Shown: in pieces, positions 20,500 to 31,815 of the stretch
How positions within the stretch are numbered: position 1 is the first letter of the stretch
Layout of the letters: each line of letters begins with the position of its first letter
Source of the DNA: Trichobilharzia szidati
Lineage: Eukaryota > Platyhelminthes > Trematoda > Strigeidida > Schistosomatidae
Direction: 5' to 3'
NCBI GenBank assembly: GCA_944472155.2
Contig: OX235279.1
Coordinates: 63,895,564 to 63,959,563 of the forward strand
DNA length: 64,000 nt
Position numbers and translations under genes: made by a program
The notes under the pieces: model-generated
Told to the model about the DNA's origin: nothing
Database searches by the model: none
Seen by the model: the letters and a program-made list of their open reading frames with translations, nothing else

Positions 20500-23400
20500 T
20501 AAAATATAAATTAAAAGTTTCAGAAGTATTATTTCCGTGTCCCATGTCTTCAATATTATTGATCTATTTAATTATAAATTTAGAAATAACATTACAGTGC
20601 AACAAAAAGTTGACTAAACTGTGATAAAACATTGACAGTATGTTTGTTTTTCTGTTATTTCATCACATTTATTCTATCCTAAATCACCTGAGTAACTAAA
20701 ACTTATCGTTTTATTAGTGTCCATCATCTAGATTTATGCTGCTTTCTACAAGCTAAAAGCTATACTGTCCTCTTCCCAACTTTTTCAACGTTTTTTGTGA
20801 TTACGAAATCTGATAAATTTATTGCTTCTATTTAGTGATGACAATTAGAACTCAGAAAGCGTATTAATGACCGCATAAGTGTTTCGTGAATTCCCTGTAT
20901 TATGGATTATTTTGAAGTAATCTTTTATCTACATAACTTAAAATCTTTTAAAGTTATCGTTAACAAAATCTAAGGTATAAAAAGAAAACTGATTTGTCTC
21001 ATGTTACAGTGAATGTTTCAAAAGTAGTAAAATTTGTACCTTAATATTGCGATGCATTAAATGTTTACCTCGGAATGCTACTGTCACATAATGAAGCTCC
21101 TGTTTTTTTTCTAATTTTTCAATAGAACTATAGAATTAGGTAGGCTTATTTAAAGCACACACAATACAAGATATCCTAACTTGTGACTTACTTTCTAATC
21201 TCAGTGTCACAACCTAAGACGCAAGTTGATCTTGCTGACAACTTACAAATAATATGAAACAGGAATCCTGGGATTCACAGTCAGTTATCACCTATTGAAA
21301 ATAAGAAATATACCACACCTCGTGTAACGTATAAACAGTCAACAAAACACTGAATGTGAGCCTGGAGTTTACGCCTGGAGAAAAATTTCATCGCAATGCT
21401 TCAATAAACCATGAAAGGTCTATGTTTGTTGCCAAATTTAGAACTGTTTTGATCGGTGCCAAATCTTAACATTCAATCTCTAGATTACTCAGATAATGTG
21501 TTAATCTTCTCCTGTGTAACATTATGGCAGTCAACTTCTGTGTAAGGAATTCTTGAAGTATTGATGACTATATCCAGTATGACAATGAAATTTTCATTTA
21601 CAAAATTCTCAGTCCAGCAACTCGCTATTTGTCACGCACATTTATGGTGTGCTGTAAACATTCTTTACCTTTTACTTTATAAATATTTCGTCATACGTGC
21701 AGTTAAACATCGAGATAAAGTTAAGTAATGGTTGCACTTAGTGAGAAAGATTGACGTATGTAAATGTTAATCATATGGATATTTAAGGAAAACTTGACAA
21801 CTTAGTTTTATGCCAAATTCAACTGTTTTACAATGTTTCATCATTCACAATAAATGAATTGAAAATTTTGTACATTTGTATTTTCCTTCACTCTAATCTA
21901 TTTTTTTACATACTGGAAGAAATGAAAACACTTTTGACTGACAGAACTCTAAAACATCAGCAAGTGTATAATAGACTGCATACTCTGTAAAACGACTTCT
22001 TGATATCCATGTTTTGTTTGCCTGTTTTTATCCCTAAACCTAAATTAATAATAATCACATCAAAATGCTAATATTTTACCATCAGATTACAAAAAATAAT
22101 CATATCTGAGATATATTCATGTAGTTTAAAAGCATAACAGGAAGACATTAGATAGTAATAATAATAATAACAGCACAAGTAATGAAAGTTATTCATGTGG
22201 ATTGCATAACAAAATAGCCATAAAATTATTTTAAAAATTAACAATTCAGCCATTTAAGCACAGTTGTATCCCTGTTATCCAAGCGTATATTAATTAGTTG
22301 AAATACTTAGAAAAGGAAAACATACAGAGTATAAATGGTAAAACCATATCTGAAGTGTTTTACTTTTTCCATTTACTTAACCATAAACAATTTACTTATT
22401 CCATTAGAATGCGTGTAACTGATGTAAAAATTACAATACATAGGGACATCTGATAAATTGAGTTGATATATTTCCGTAAAGTCACAGATTGTCTACAACT
22501 TTCAGGTCTGGACACTCTATTATACAGCTAGGCGTCAGTTGATAATAATTTTTAGCTACAGATTTATTTTCAATAAAATTTGAAGTCTAAACTAGAACAA
22601 AAAATGAAGTCGCCTGCAGGAAACTATTCGAATGCGATCTTGAACACAGATGAAAATAACAACAATCAAATATAATGCTTCTAGCAAATCATGGTTAGCA
22701 GTAGTATAACGAAATAGACAATGACGTTTTAGTTTGTTATTCAGTATTCTGTTTTAGAAAAGGTGATTGTTTATTTTTGTCTTACAAACATAAAAATAAA
22801 ATGAAAATATAAATTTCCGAGAGATCTTATGGAATTGATTGGTATCTTCTGTCTTGATTTAAATTTCCGCCTATGTCAGCTTATCAGAATGCTATTGTGA
22901 TAATAAAAGCTTTCCCTCTGGGTGTGGGCTGATATTCATTTCCGTGTATTTCAGTGTTATTTTTTGTCTCATGTATCGCAAAATAGTGAACGCATTTATG
23001 CAAAATATGAATAACTCGTTTCATGCAACAGTTTGATATATTCAATGTCTTTCTGTTTTAGTTTACAATATATGTAATCCGTAATCTAAGAATAGTCTAT
23101 TAACTTCGTGACTGCTAACAGGGCGAGTCGAAATTTATTCATAGAAGAGAAGTATATACTGAAAACATAACAGTACTCTACGCTATGCATATGTTCTCTT
23201 CATAAATGGTATTTTACAGCTGCCAACAGTGCTGATTAACAAAAGATGAATTTGTATCTCCTGTTGTATCTTTTCATTTATAGACAACAGAATTTTCGTA
23301 TCAAAAAATCTGGAAACTATGCGTTAATTCTTATAGATAATTAGTAGAAAGTTGAATTCTCTTTGTCAGTAAGTGCTACCCAGAAAACTTTAAGTGAGTG

Positions 23401-25089
23401 ATGGGGGTGTACGGCGTTCGATGATTTGTTTCTGTATTGAAATTTTCATTTTGTAGTTTTCAGATAAATATGCAGTTCTACAATACGTGTGAATTTCTCC
23501 ACCTTACAGTTTTCAAAAAGAAATTTCTCCTTGTTGCTGATAGCTTTTAAAGATTTAATTATATCACGATATACGCAAAGCACATGCAAAATCCAATAGG
23601 AAATTCCGTCGCCACAGCGTTTTAGTGAAAATCATTATTCATTCGTTACGTTTCCATCCCTGAATAGTGAAATAATGGACACTTATGAATTTATTGTACA
23701 AACCCTTGAGATGTTTGTTATGGTGTTCTTATGAATATAACTTACTTGGAAATCTATTTATTATCATTGTATGGCTTAAAGGCCAAGTTTTTTGTCTCAT
23801 ATGTTAGCCAAACTACTTATGCAGAACACTTTTAAGTGAAGTGTCTTTTCTGAACAAAAGTGTAACAATGAGTATAAAGTGTCATAAACATGGTTACTAT
23901 CGTGTCAGATATACTGGTTTTTCACTAAGTGAGTTCTACAAATAATAAGTAGGTTTTGTTCAATAACAATAGATCTGTTAGTCTGATTCGCATTGGACTC
24001 ATGTGACATAAAAATTGCCACGATGTCGCAAAGGCACATTTGTCTATCTCTTACAGAAATATGCTATGCAATTTACGTCCAGCTATTTTTTCTTTATTTT
24101 TGTTTATCTTAATAGCGAATTTCCTTGTACATTAATCCCTATAATCTTCGATAGAAATTTTACCAAAAAATAAGGATGATTTTCATCTCAAATAGTGTTT
24201 GAAATATAGAACGGATTTTGGCTTCACTTAACAATTTACGAATTGATGAATGAATGAACTTATATAACGGCATTCGAAATACAAAACGAAATAATGTATA
24301 AAACATTAGAATTATATAAGGGACAGCCTGGAAGTGTTGAAAAACAGGAACCAATGAGGTAAAAAACTACAGGCTGTTTTGCCACAAACTGCAGTGTCTT
24401 CACCATCCTTCTTAAAATACTGGTTTGTCTCCACAACAAGAGAATGAAATCACCTTGTCTTTGTAGAAATAAGATGTTGGAAGTGCAAATAATTTGAATG
24501 ATACTTAACTTATTTCCTTTAGTAGTCGATGATGTACAGTTCTGAAGAATACTGATGCACATTCCAGAAGTCTTGGGATTTTCGATGTTAGTTGAGTCCC
24601 TAACATTTTTTTAATTCATGAAAAATCCCCATTCAAACATTAACAGAGAGAGAAGACCGGTAGTTGAGCAAAGAATCTCTTTTCGGCGAATTCATTTTCA
24701 CAGCTGTACAATCGCAAATATATATGGTTAGTTTGTATGCGTGTGTACATTAAACTTATCAAATGAAAATAAAATTAGTACATTTTTGGTGGAGTCACGC
24801 AATACAAAAAGCGTTCAGAGGAAGTGAATGTTGATATACGAGGATAGTAACAAAAGTGATGAGTTGTCAAAACGATGATTAAAGAAGAGTTACACAATAA
24901 CATGAATAGTTTGATGAAAGATTTATGCTCAGGGTGTATATAGAAACAAAATGACATACGGAATTACGTAAGAGTTTTAAGTAGCTAGGTTAGAAAAATA
25001 AACAAGCAAAAGTCAAGTCAGATCAACAGAGTTGTTACCATGATAGTAGAAGTGACTGAATAATTTTTTTCTATATGCATAGTTCTGGT
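20500..25089. other. AT-rich stretch with one short microsatellite
   Basis: A (TAA)n run lies at 22155-22170. Minus frames at 24160-24354, 24260-24562 (100 codons) and 24775-24957 show no domain. Around 24905-24945 the text GATGAAAGATTTATGCTCAGG resembles 61905-61940 (see findings). Otherwise nothing seen. Confidence 0.4.
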
Positions 25090-25990
25090 TATTCTAACTG
25101 AATAGCTAGGGCTTCTGCAATGCAGAGAAGACGGAATCGCATTGTCTTTGCCAGCTTGTTCTTTACTTTGTAGATTGCGTTGAAAGAGGCGTTTGTTAAG
25201 ATGAAATGAACGGTGGTGACGAGATGTTCAGTTATTTCACTCTTTAAACGGCCACTACTTCCTTTCTGCAGCCACGCTGAATGGTGTTCTTTGACCCTTT
25301 TTGACAGGATGCGCGTCGAACGACCAATCTAACTGGCTTCACAGCAACAGGTGAACTGACATATACACACAGAAGTGGTCAGGTGCGAGATCTTGTCCTT
25401 TGGGCTTCTGTAGATCAGTGGGCGACCGGAGAACATGACTCTCAATGTTTCCGCAAAGGAAGTTCTTCTTAAAGAAGTGGAAATTCTCCTCCCAAAGACA
25501 TCGCTGAGTAAGTCTCATTTGAAGTTGAGGTTCATATAAAGTATCTTTTTTGACATGGATGGCATCTCTTGCCTTTGGATTTTCTGTCTGATGTTTTTGT
25601 CTATGAATCTTGGTGGATATCCGTTTTGTACGAAGATTTCTTTCCAGAAGTGTAGTTCTTCCTCCAGGGTATCAGAGCAGCAGATGCGTCGGACGCAAGA
25701 GATCTAATAAGGTTTCTTTTTCGACTGATTGGTAGCCAGTTGTAGAAGCTTGTCAGTTAGCCATTCCATGTGGGTTTCCTATGGATGGACCTTCCTAAAG
25801 TTCCGTCAGCTTTTCTTGCAAGTTCAACATCAAGAAAAGAAATTTCAAATCCGTTTTCTATTTCAAGAGTAAACTTTGTAGGTGAATGACAGTTGTTTAA
25901 TATTTGTACAGCTGTGAAAACGAATTCGTCGAAAAGAGACTCTTCACTGAACTACTGGTCTTCCCCCTAAAATTTTTCGCCTGAAATTCA
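25090..25990 (-). pseudogene. PLE lineage B reverse transcriptase C-terminus and GIY-YIG endonuclease
   Basis: Minus strand, 25950 downward: DEFVFTAVQ (a worn catalytic box), ILNNCHSPTKFTLEIENG, ISFLDVELARKADGTLGRS and IHRKPTWNG in one frame to about 25770. Then come frame changes through the RKRNLIRSLA and GYP-like region. The endonuclease is well kept between about 25378 and 25090: CQFTCCCEAS, a stop at 25329-25331 where the core tyrosine is expected, then IGRSTRILSKRVKEHHSAW, EITEHLVTT, YKVKNKLAKTMRFRLL and CIAEALAIQL. This matches the PLE pattern of Cys-rich lead-in, YIGRT core, EH and C-terminal CIAEA. Its C-terminus resembles the fragment at 38.1-38.25 kb, which ties this copy to the terminal repeats there. 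Truncated upstream of the palm. Confidence 0.75.
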
Positions 25991-27386
25991 ACTAAGATCT
26001 AAATAGTACCAATTTCTTCATATCCACAAAATAGTCTCATATTTTAATGATTATTCTGTTTCAATAATTATTTGCACAGTGGTAAGGCTTTTGAAATTAC
26101 CGAAATCAAAAACTTATTATTGTTTGTAAACAGTCATCGTGATATAATTACAGTTAATCCATCTGCTTCATAATACACGAAATTTTCACAAACACTAATG
26201 TACGTAGTGTATAAAATATGTATTTCATCAATCATTAAATTATTATTACTTAAACATGCAACTCCTTTTCTCATTGTTGAGGGTGACTTCTAATTTAAAA
26301 AATTTCTATTCATTGAAAAATTTACATTCTAAACGAAGTATGACAACAAGACAATCTTCGAAGAAGTAGGCTGAGAAAGCAGATATTTCAGCTTGCAGTT
26401 TGAATGCATCTGAACAACTGATCACCTTTCTAATCGATAAATATATGTATGGTTATGATTTCTTAGGTTTTTGTGAGTGTAGTTACTCAGAAGATTATGG
26501 AAATGTTTAACTGAAAGCGTAAAAGCCTAAGGATTAATCAAACATCAACGTCAAAGTTCCAAATTAAAAACACAAATAAACTGTTTTAAAATAATACAGA
26601 TAATTAATGGTATTCTTAGTCTAATCAGGGGCTAACTACTGGTACTTTTACATTTACATATTGATAGTTGATTGTTCAATACTTCTTTCCCTTGGATTGT
26701 AGTTGAAAAAGGTTGCTAGCACAATAACATTAGCTTTCAAAATATTTTCTCCCAAATCTATTTTCCAGTTTTGTCATTAAAACATATTATCCTTCAATTT
26801 AAATGTTCATCATCAAAATATCTGTCTTGACAGTTTTATTTTACCCAGTCACAAGGTTCCATTTTTCGACATAACAAAAACTTAGTCTTCCACATTTGAG
26901 CATTTGATGTTAGCATTTTTTCAAAACAATTTATACAGCAAATTGATCTTTTTAGCATTTTGTTTAACAGATGCATTTAATCTCCATCTAAGAATCTGAC
27001 TGTAATATAAGCAGGAAATCCATTGATATGTTGTTTATATGCTGCTGGTTAGATTACCGTGAGTCAGTTTTGATCATGCAGAACTAGAGAAGGACTCCAC
27101 TGATTGGACTTGTTCCACGACCCACATTTTAATTTCATTATCAATCACCACTAGGTATGTCAAAAGCATTATGCCGATCACCGACAGTGTTGTGAATTGG
27201 ATGCTAAATTTAAAGTGAAAATTTTTCTGCGCAACATTTTTATTTTATGATCCTCTGCATGTTAGATAGACAGAAAGTAATGCAGCTGCTAAATGTGTGT
27301 TCACTTCATTCTCTTGTCCTGTCGTTATTTCAACGTTACCATTATTGATAATCATCCCAGAATGCATAACTCGTCGGTTATGTTGC
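25991..27386. other. AT-rich stretch, nothing recognised
   Basis: No frame of 60 codons and no repeat family seen. Confidence 0.5.
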
Positions 27387-28694
27387 CCTTATTAATTATT
27401 ATATTATTACTATTGTATCCTTTAATTCCTAGAGTAATATAGGGCTTCAGCCGTGCACCTCCATTGCGTTCGGTTCTCTGTTAGAGTCTTCCCCTGGCTC
27501 CATGTCTCCCACACGTTTTCATCTCCTTTTCACATGAACTCCTCCAAGTCACCCTCGGACGACCAACTCGCCGCTTCCCTTTCGGGTCCCACTCGAGCAA
27601 TGGCTTGTCTAGTGATGTCACTTGATGGCTCCCTCAGAGTATGGCCAATCCATCTCCATTTCCTTCTGCATATTTGTTTCACGATCGGTTTCTGCTGGGT
27701 TGGTTCGCTCCCAGAGATCCCTGTTGCTGATCTTTTCTGGCCATCTGATCTTGAGCACTGAGCGAAGACAACTGGCTGTTAATGAAGGTCTGTAGATTGT
27801 TTGAGATGCTCTTTATGACGCGCAGTGCAAGTCTCTGATCCGTATAGTATCACTGACTTCACATTGGAGTTGAAAATCCGGATCTTATTTTTGATGCTGA
27901 GTGTTGTTGACCTCCACACAGATCTGAGAGTAGTGAAAGCTTAACTTGCTTTTCCGATTCTTGCTTTGATATCCTCGTCAGTTCCGCCTGTAGTTGAGAC
28001 AATGCTTCCCAGGTGGGTAAAAGAGGTTGTTTCTTTCAGGTTCCTCTCATTTATGTTGATTGTTGTCAGTTGTTGTTGTTGCTGTTGGTGGTGTTGGCCA
28101 GGAATCTTCATTACCTCAGTTTTCTCTATGTTCACCTGAAGTCCTATCTTCTCTGGATGCTTCTTCTGCCAACTTGTTGCTTTTCGTTTGCATATCTTCC
28201 AGTTTGTGGGAAATCAGGCATATATCATCGGCGAAGTCCAGATCCTCCAAGTTTTTTGTGTGAGTCCATTTTATGCCTGTTTTCTCATTGCCCGCTGTCT
28301 GTTGCATTATCCAATCTACCGCAATCAGGAAAATCATTGGTGATAGTAGGCAGCCTTGTCTTACTCCTGTCCTCACTTCGAAGGGTTCCGTAAATTTCCC
28401 GTTGTGAATTACTTGGCATGCAGCATTGTCGTACAGCTGTTGGATGAGATGTGTAATTGTCGGTGGCACCCCATACTAGCGAAGTAGTTTCCAAATCACC
28501 TCTCGATCGACGCTGCCGAAGGCCATTTCAAAGTCGATGAAGTTGAGATAGAGAGGTGACTGCCATTCCAGGCTTTTTTCAATGATGATCCGTAATGTGG
28601 CGATCTGATCAATGCATGACTTGTTTCTTCTGAATCCAGCCTCTTCCCGTCGAAGTTTTTCATCCAGGGCATGTTTGATTCTCTCCTTATTAAT
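27387..28694 (-). mobile_element. RTE-clade retrotransposon, 5'-truncated copy
   Basis: The insert is flanked by CCTTATTAAT at 27387-27396 and 28685-28694, a possible 10-base target duplication (AT-rich, so not certain). On the minus strand it runs from within the reverse transcriptase to a short AT-rich tail near 27430. The 3' part, WNPEGKR-type Arg/Gly-rich C-terminus, aligns with 6.47-6.8, 30.6-30.9 and 56.3-56.5 kb. Confidence 0.75.
27440..28680 (-). pseudogene. RTE ORF2 reverse transcriptase, C-terminal two thirds
   Basis: The minus strand reads AGFRRNKSCIDQIATLRIII near 28640-28580 and YLNFIDFEMAFGSVDRE near 28550-28500, the palm A region in which the usual D is kept. A TAG at 28476-28478 interrupts WKLLR/YGVP. 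An open frame from 28469 to 28116 then has RTGVRQGCLLSP and the catalytic FADD at 28224-28235. A frameshift near 28130 leads to NIEKTEVMKI, FTHLGSIVSTTGG and DEDIKARIGKAS (27941-28135). Later frames give the C-terminal segment to about 27450. The catalytic triad is intact but one stop and at least two frameshifts make it a pseudogene. The endonuclease domain is missing. Confidence 0.8.
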
Positions 28695-28964
28695 ATAAAA
28701 TAATATAATGCCTGTATGTTTTATGGTAGTTAAAACGTCACTGTATCATTCACAAAACTACAAATCTTTCACTGACAATAAAATACACAGACTCCTTAAA
28801 ACTTTGATGCGTCGTCATTGAAGGGAGCCAAGAATGGCAGTCAACTGGATACCTTAACCTCATTAACTTTGAGATGTTCGGAAACTTCGACTGCAAGATA
28901 AATTACCAACAACTGCAACACTACAATTAGCTGCTAACATTAATAAAACTCATTTATAAAGCTA

Positions 28965-29880
28965 TATAATAATTCTTTATGCCAAGAGGTTCACAAATGA
29001 AAGCATATTGAAGCCTCCACATTAAAGAGAGGAATAAGAAAAGGCTATCTAGTATCACTGATGACATTCTTGGTTGAGATGGATTGAATCATGCTGCACA
29101 CCATACTTAAGGGGTAAGAAGACGGGCGAACAATGAACCCACGAAATTGCACTGAATGATCTAGATTTCATAGATGTCTTTACTGTCACGAGCTCAAAGA
29201 TATATAAGAGCAAGCAAGTAGTTCGGCAAAAGAGGCAAGGAAGACAGAACTTTCAATAAACATAGAGAAGACAGAGGGGTTGGAGGTACCAGACTTCTAA
29301 TAAACACCAGACAGTGACAGAAACCAAGAAGGCATTGTCCCTCTAACTAAAACGAGTTGTATCGTTCCAACTACTGGAGTCACGGATGAGTGCGCCTAAG
29401 TCGTCGAGAAGCAGGAAAGGAGAACAAGCGTTCATTACTCGGAAATCACTGTGTAGATCTACAACATTCAGGACAAGAAACAAGATCCCAATTTCTAGCA
29501 CTCATGTCACTTCAATGCTACTATGGTGCAGAAATTGGTACATGTGTTGTCAAATGCATTTTCAAAAGCCTGCAGCAGACTTTGACCAACAGTCGATTTC
29601 TTGTGGTGAAGGTCAGATGGCAGGCTGAATAGGATAATCAACGACAAAGTCTGGCATTAAGTGAAGTAGCTAACAACAAATATACAAAAGGAAATGCTGA
29701 TGAAGTGACCGTTGAGTGACATCGCACTGAAGGTTGTATGAAAAATGAACAAGCGTGACATGGACGAGACCAAATAAAAAGGAAAGTTTATGAACAGTCT
29801 TGGAGCCAGTTAAGTGTGATGTTAGGGAAACAAATGCTATGATTCGCTACCAAAGTCCTATGTTCCACTAGAAACCCGAT
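28965..29880 (+). pseudogene. RTE ORF2, heavily decayed copy
   Basis: On the plus strand, in shifting frames: TLKRGIRKGYLVSLMTFLVEMD at 29015-29085 (matching the TGVRQGCLLSPMIFLIAVDWI segment of the copy at 28.4 kb), then a lysine-rich stretch with NIEKTEGLEV near 29255-29285 (matching NIEKTEVMKI), TTGVTDECA, FSKACSRL, and finally KSYVPLETR near 29850-29870, matching the 3' end of the copy at 6.8 kb. The order is preserved over 900 bases, but more than ten stops are present and the FADD box is not visible. It is the oldest-looking RTE copy here. Boundaries are approximate and no duplication was found. Confidence 0.55.
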
Positions 29881-30559
29881 GAATGAATGATAAGTAGTGA
29901 TCATATGTAGATCATTTAGACATTGGTTGCTATCCAATAAAATGATTTTTATGGTCAAAGGGATTTTCTATAACAATGGTTGATTTTAATCGCCATTTGA
30001 CCCTAACTTATACAATTTTGGCTGGCTAAGTGGTTCTTGGATTATCTGACTGACGTTGTCTGCACTGTTAATAAATTATTCAAATCCAAGTTGGACGAAG
30101 AGTAATACTGTGGGTACAAGGTAAAAACCTACGGGTGTGATGAAAGTTAGAATTTAAGATAAAGAACCTAGGCATATCATATCACCTCTAACAGACAATT
30201 CAACTGCCATGTCACCTGTCGGTGGTGCCCTAGTTTCACGGAATGAGAAACTTTTTTTCGAGATTGGGATATGTATCTGTACGTCTATCCATTCGGTTAA
30301 AATGATAACTTACACATAATGTAGGAAAAGAATAGTACTGGATACTCAGCGAATCCTGGAGGCAGACCTTCCGAAGTGCTTCATGGTTTAATCAAGCAAA
30401 GACTTTTATTCGAATAGATGAACAGACCTCTATCAATCATGCTTGAAGAAGTTAGTTCCGTTTATGAATTTCAAAAGAACGATAAGATGTGATTTATTTG
30501 GCATCTCTAGAATATTTCTGTAAAACATTATTAGCACTATTATCACACACGTACTTATC
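29881..30559. other. AT-rich stretch, nothing recognised
   Basis: No frame or repeat supported between the two RTE copies. Confidence 0.5.
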
Positions 30560-31195
30560 AAACGTGTTTGAGCTCCGAGTGGAACACAGGGCTTCAACAC
30601 CACATCTCCACTTTGTTCTATTATCTGCCCTCCTCTTCAGCTGTCTGTCATCTGTCATCTCCTCCATGTCACTCTCTCACTGACGACCCACTCTTCACTT
30701 CCTATTGGGATTCCACTTGACTGATGGCATGGAGCACGATGTCATTCAACGGTCTCCTCAGCATATTCCCGATCCATTTCGATTTTCTGCTACATATTTG
30801 TTGAGCAATTGGCTGTTGGTTGGTTAGTTGTCAGATTTTCTTGCTGCTAATTCATTCTGCCGGCCAGCCGGTCATTTGGTCTTCAGTATGAAGCGAAGGT
30901 AACTGTTGATAAAAGTCTGTAATATGTTAGGAATCCTTTTCATTGCATCTACTGCAAGTTTCTGACCCGTAAAGAAGCATTGACTGACTTCACATCTGTG
31001 TTGTAAATGCGAATCTTGTTCTTCATGCTGAGTCAGTACAGAAGATTTCCAAACTGGTTTCAGAGTGATGAAGGCGTTTCTTGCCTTTGCAATTTTGCCT
31101 TTGACATCCTCAAGCGTTCCGCCTGTGATTGAAACCGTATTTCCTAGATAAGTGAAGGAAGTAACCTCAGTCAAATCCCTCCTATTATTATTATG
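30560..31195 (-). pseudogene. RTE ORF2, C-terminal fragment
   Basis: The minus strand from 31174 to 30872 is open and reads DLTEVTSFTYLGNTVSITGG, then DVKGKIAKARNAF and LKPVWKSSVL, matching TSFTHLGSIVSTTGG and DIKARIGKAS of the 28.0-kb copy and LKPVSKSSAS of the 56.7-kb copy. This is the region just after the reverse transcriptase palm. Downstream frames continue in broken form through QKIEMDREYAEE (about 30790) to the 3' end near 30575. It is 5'-truncated at about 31195, after the catalytic box, so it has no enzymatic domain. No clear target duplication. Confidence 0.75.
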
Positions 31196-31729
31196 GTGCA
31201 GTTTAACCCGAATAGTTTTGTAATATGAATTTTAGGCAGCACATATATGCTGTGTGTTTTAATTGCATTCTTAAGTGATCGTAGTCAGCTCTCAGGATAA
31301 CGGTTTACATAAATCTCCAGCATGAAAAGAAAACACAGAGGTTTTGGTCAAATACTTTAATTGACAGGCTATAATGCAATGCAGATACTAAAAGTTCTGC
31401 ACATCTTGATGTCTCTAACCAACAAAAATTATATTTCTTTCTTTAATTTTCTCACCTCCAACTAAGCTTTGTATTTTTGAGGTCTTAATATGTGCTGGTG
31501 ATATGGTATGGACATTAATGTGACGAGGATAGATAAATCAAATGAAATAGGTTTGATTATTCTGCTTAATTTATTGTTCTTTCCCTAATCCACTTGCGTC
31601 TATTCTAACCATTTGTTTATTTGGTATGCATACTGAAAATAAATCTAAAACAAGAGGGTAAATGGTTTCTTCTACTTAACCTACTGCGATACTCATTATA
31701 AATTAATTTTGTTCGTAACACTCATTCAT
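31196..31729. other. AT-rich stretch, nothing recognised
   Basis: No frame of 60 codons, no repeat family seen. Confidence 0.5.
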
Positions 31730-31815
31730 TCATTCACTATAATGTATATATAACTGTAGAGCGTGATGATGAAGTTATCGAAAAGAGTATTCTTTGTTCA
31801 GTATCCATTCTTTTG
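31730..31815 (+). repeat. lineage-B PLE terminal motif, isolated copy
   Basis: Carries TGTATATATAACTGTAGAGC, GATGATGAAGTTATCGAAAA and GAGTATTCTTTGTTCAGTAT in the same order as 38.39-38.44 kb. GATGAT and GTTATC around GAA can form a six-pair hairpin. CTCGGCGCTCAAATTATT, 40 bases downstream (about 31839), resembles CTCGGCGCCCAAATATTT near 45664, downstream of the hammerhead motif there, hinting that both are PLE termini. Confidence 0.5.

Noticed and set aside
27453..27761. 102-codon plus-strand frame
   Set aside because: Antisense of the RTE C-terminal region; no motif of its own.
28013..28393. 126-codon plus-strand open frame, the second longest in the window
   Set aside because: It is the antisense of the RTE reverse transcriptase pseudogene, whose minus strand carries FADD and TGVRQGCLLSP.
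25991..28694. Single composite element joining the PLE at 25.1-26.0 kb with the RTE at 27.4 kb
   Set aside because: The RTE has its own candidate 10-base duplication and 1.4 kb of unrelated sequence separates them.
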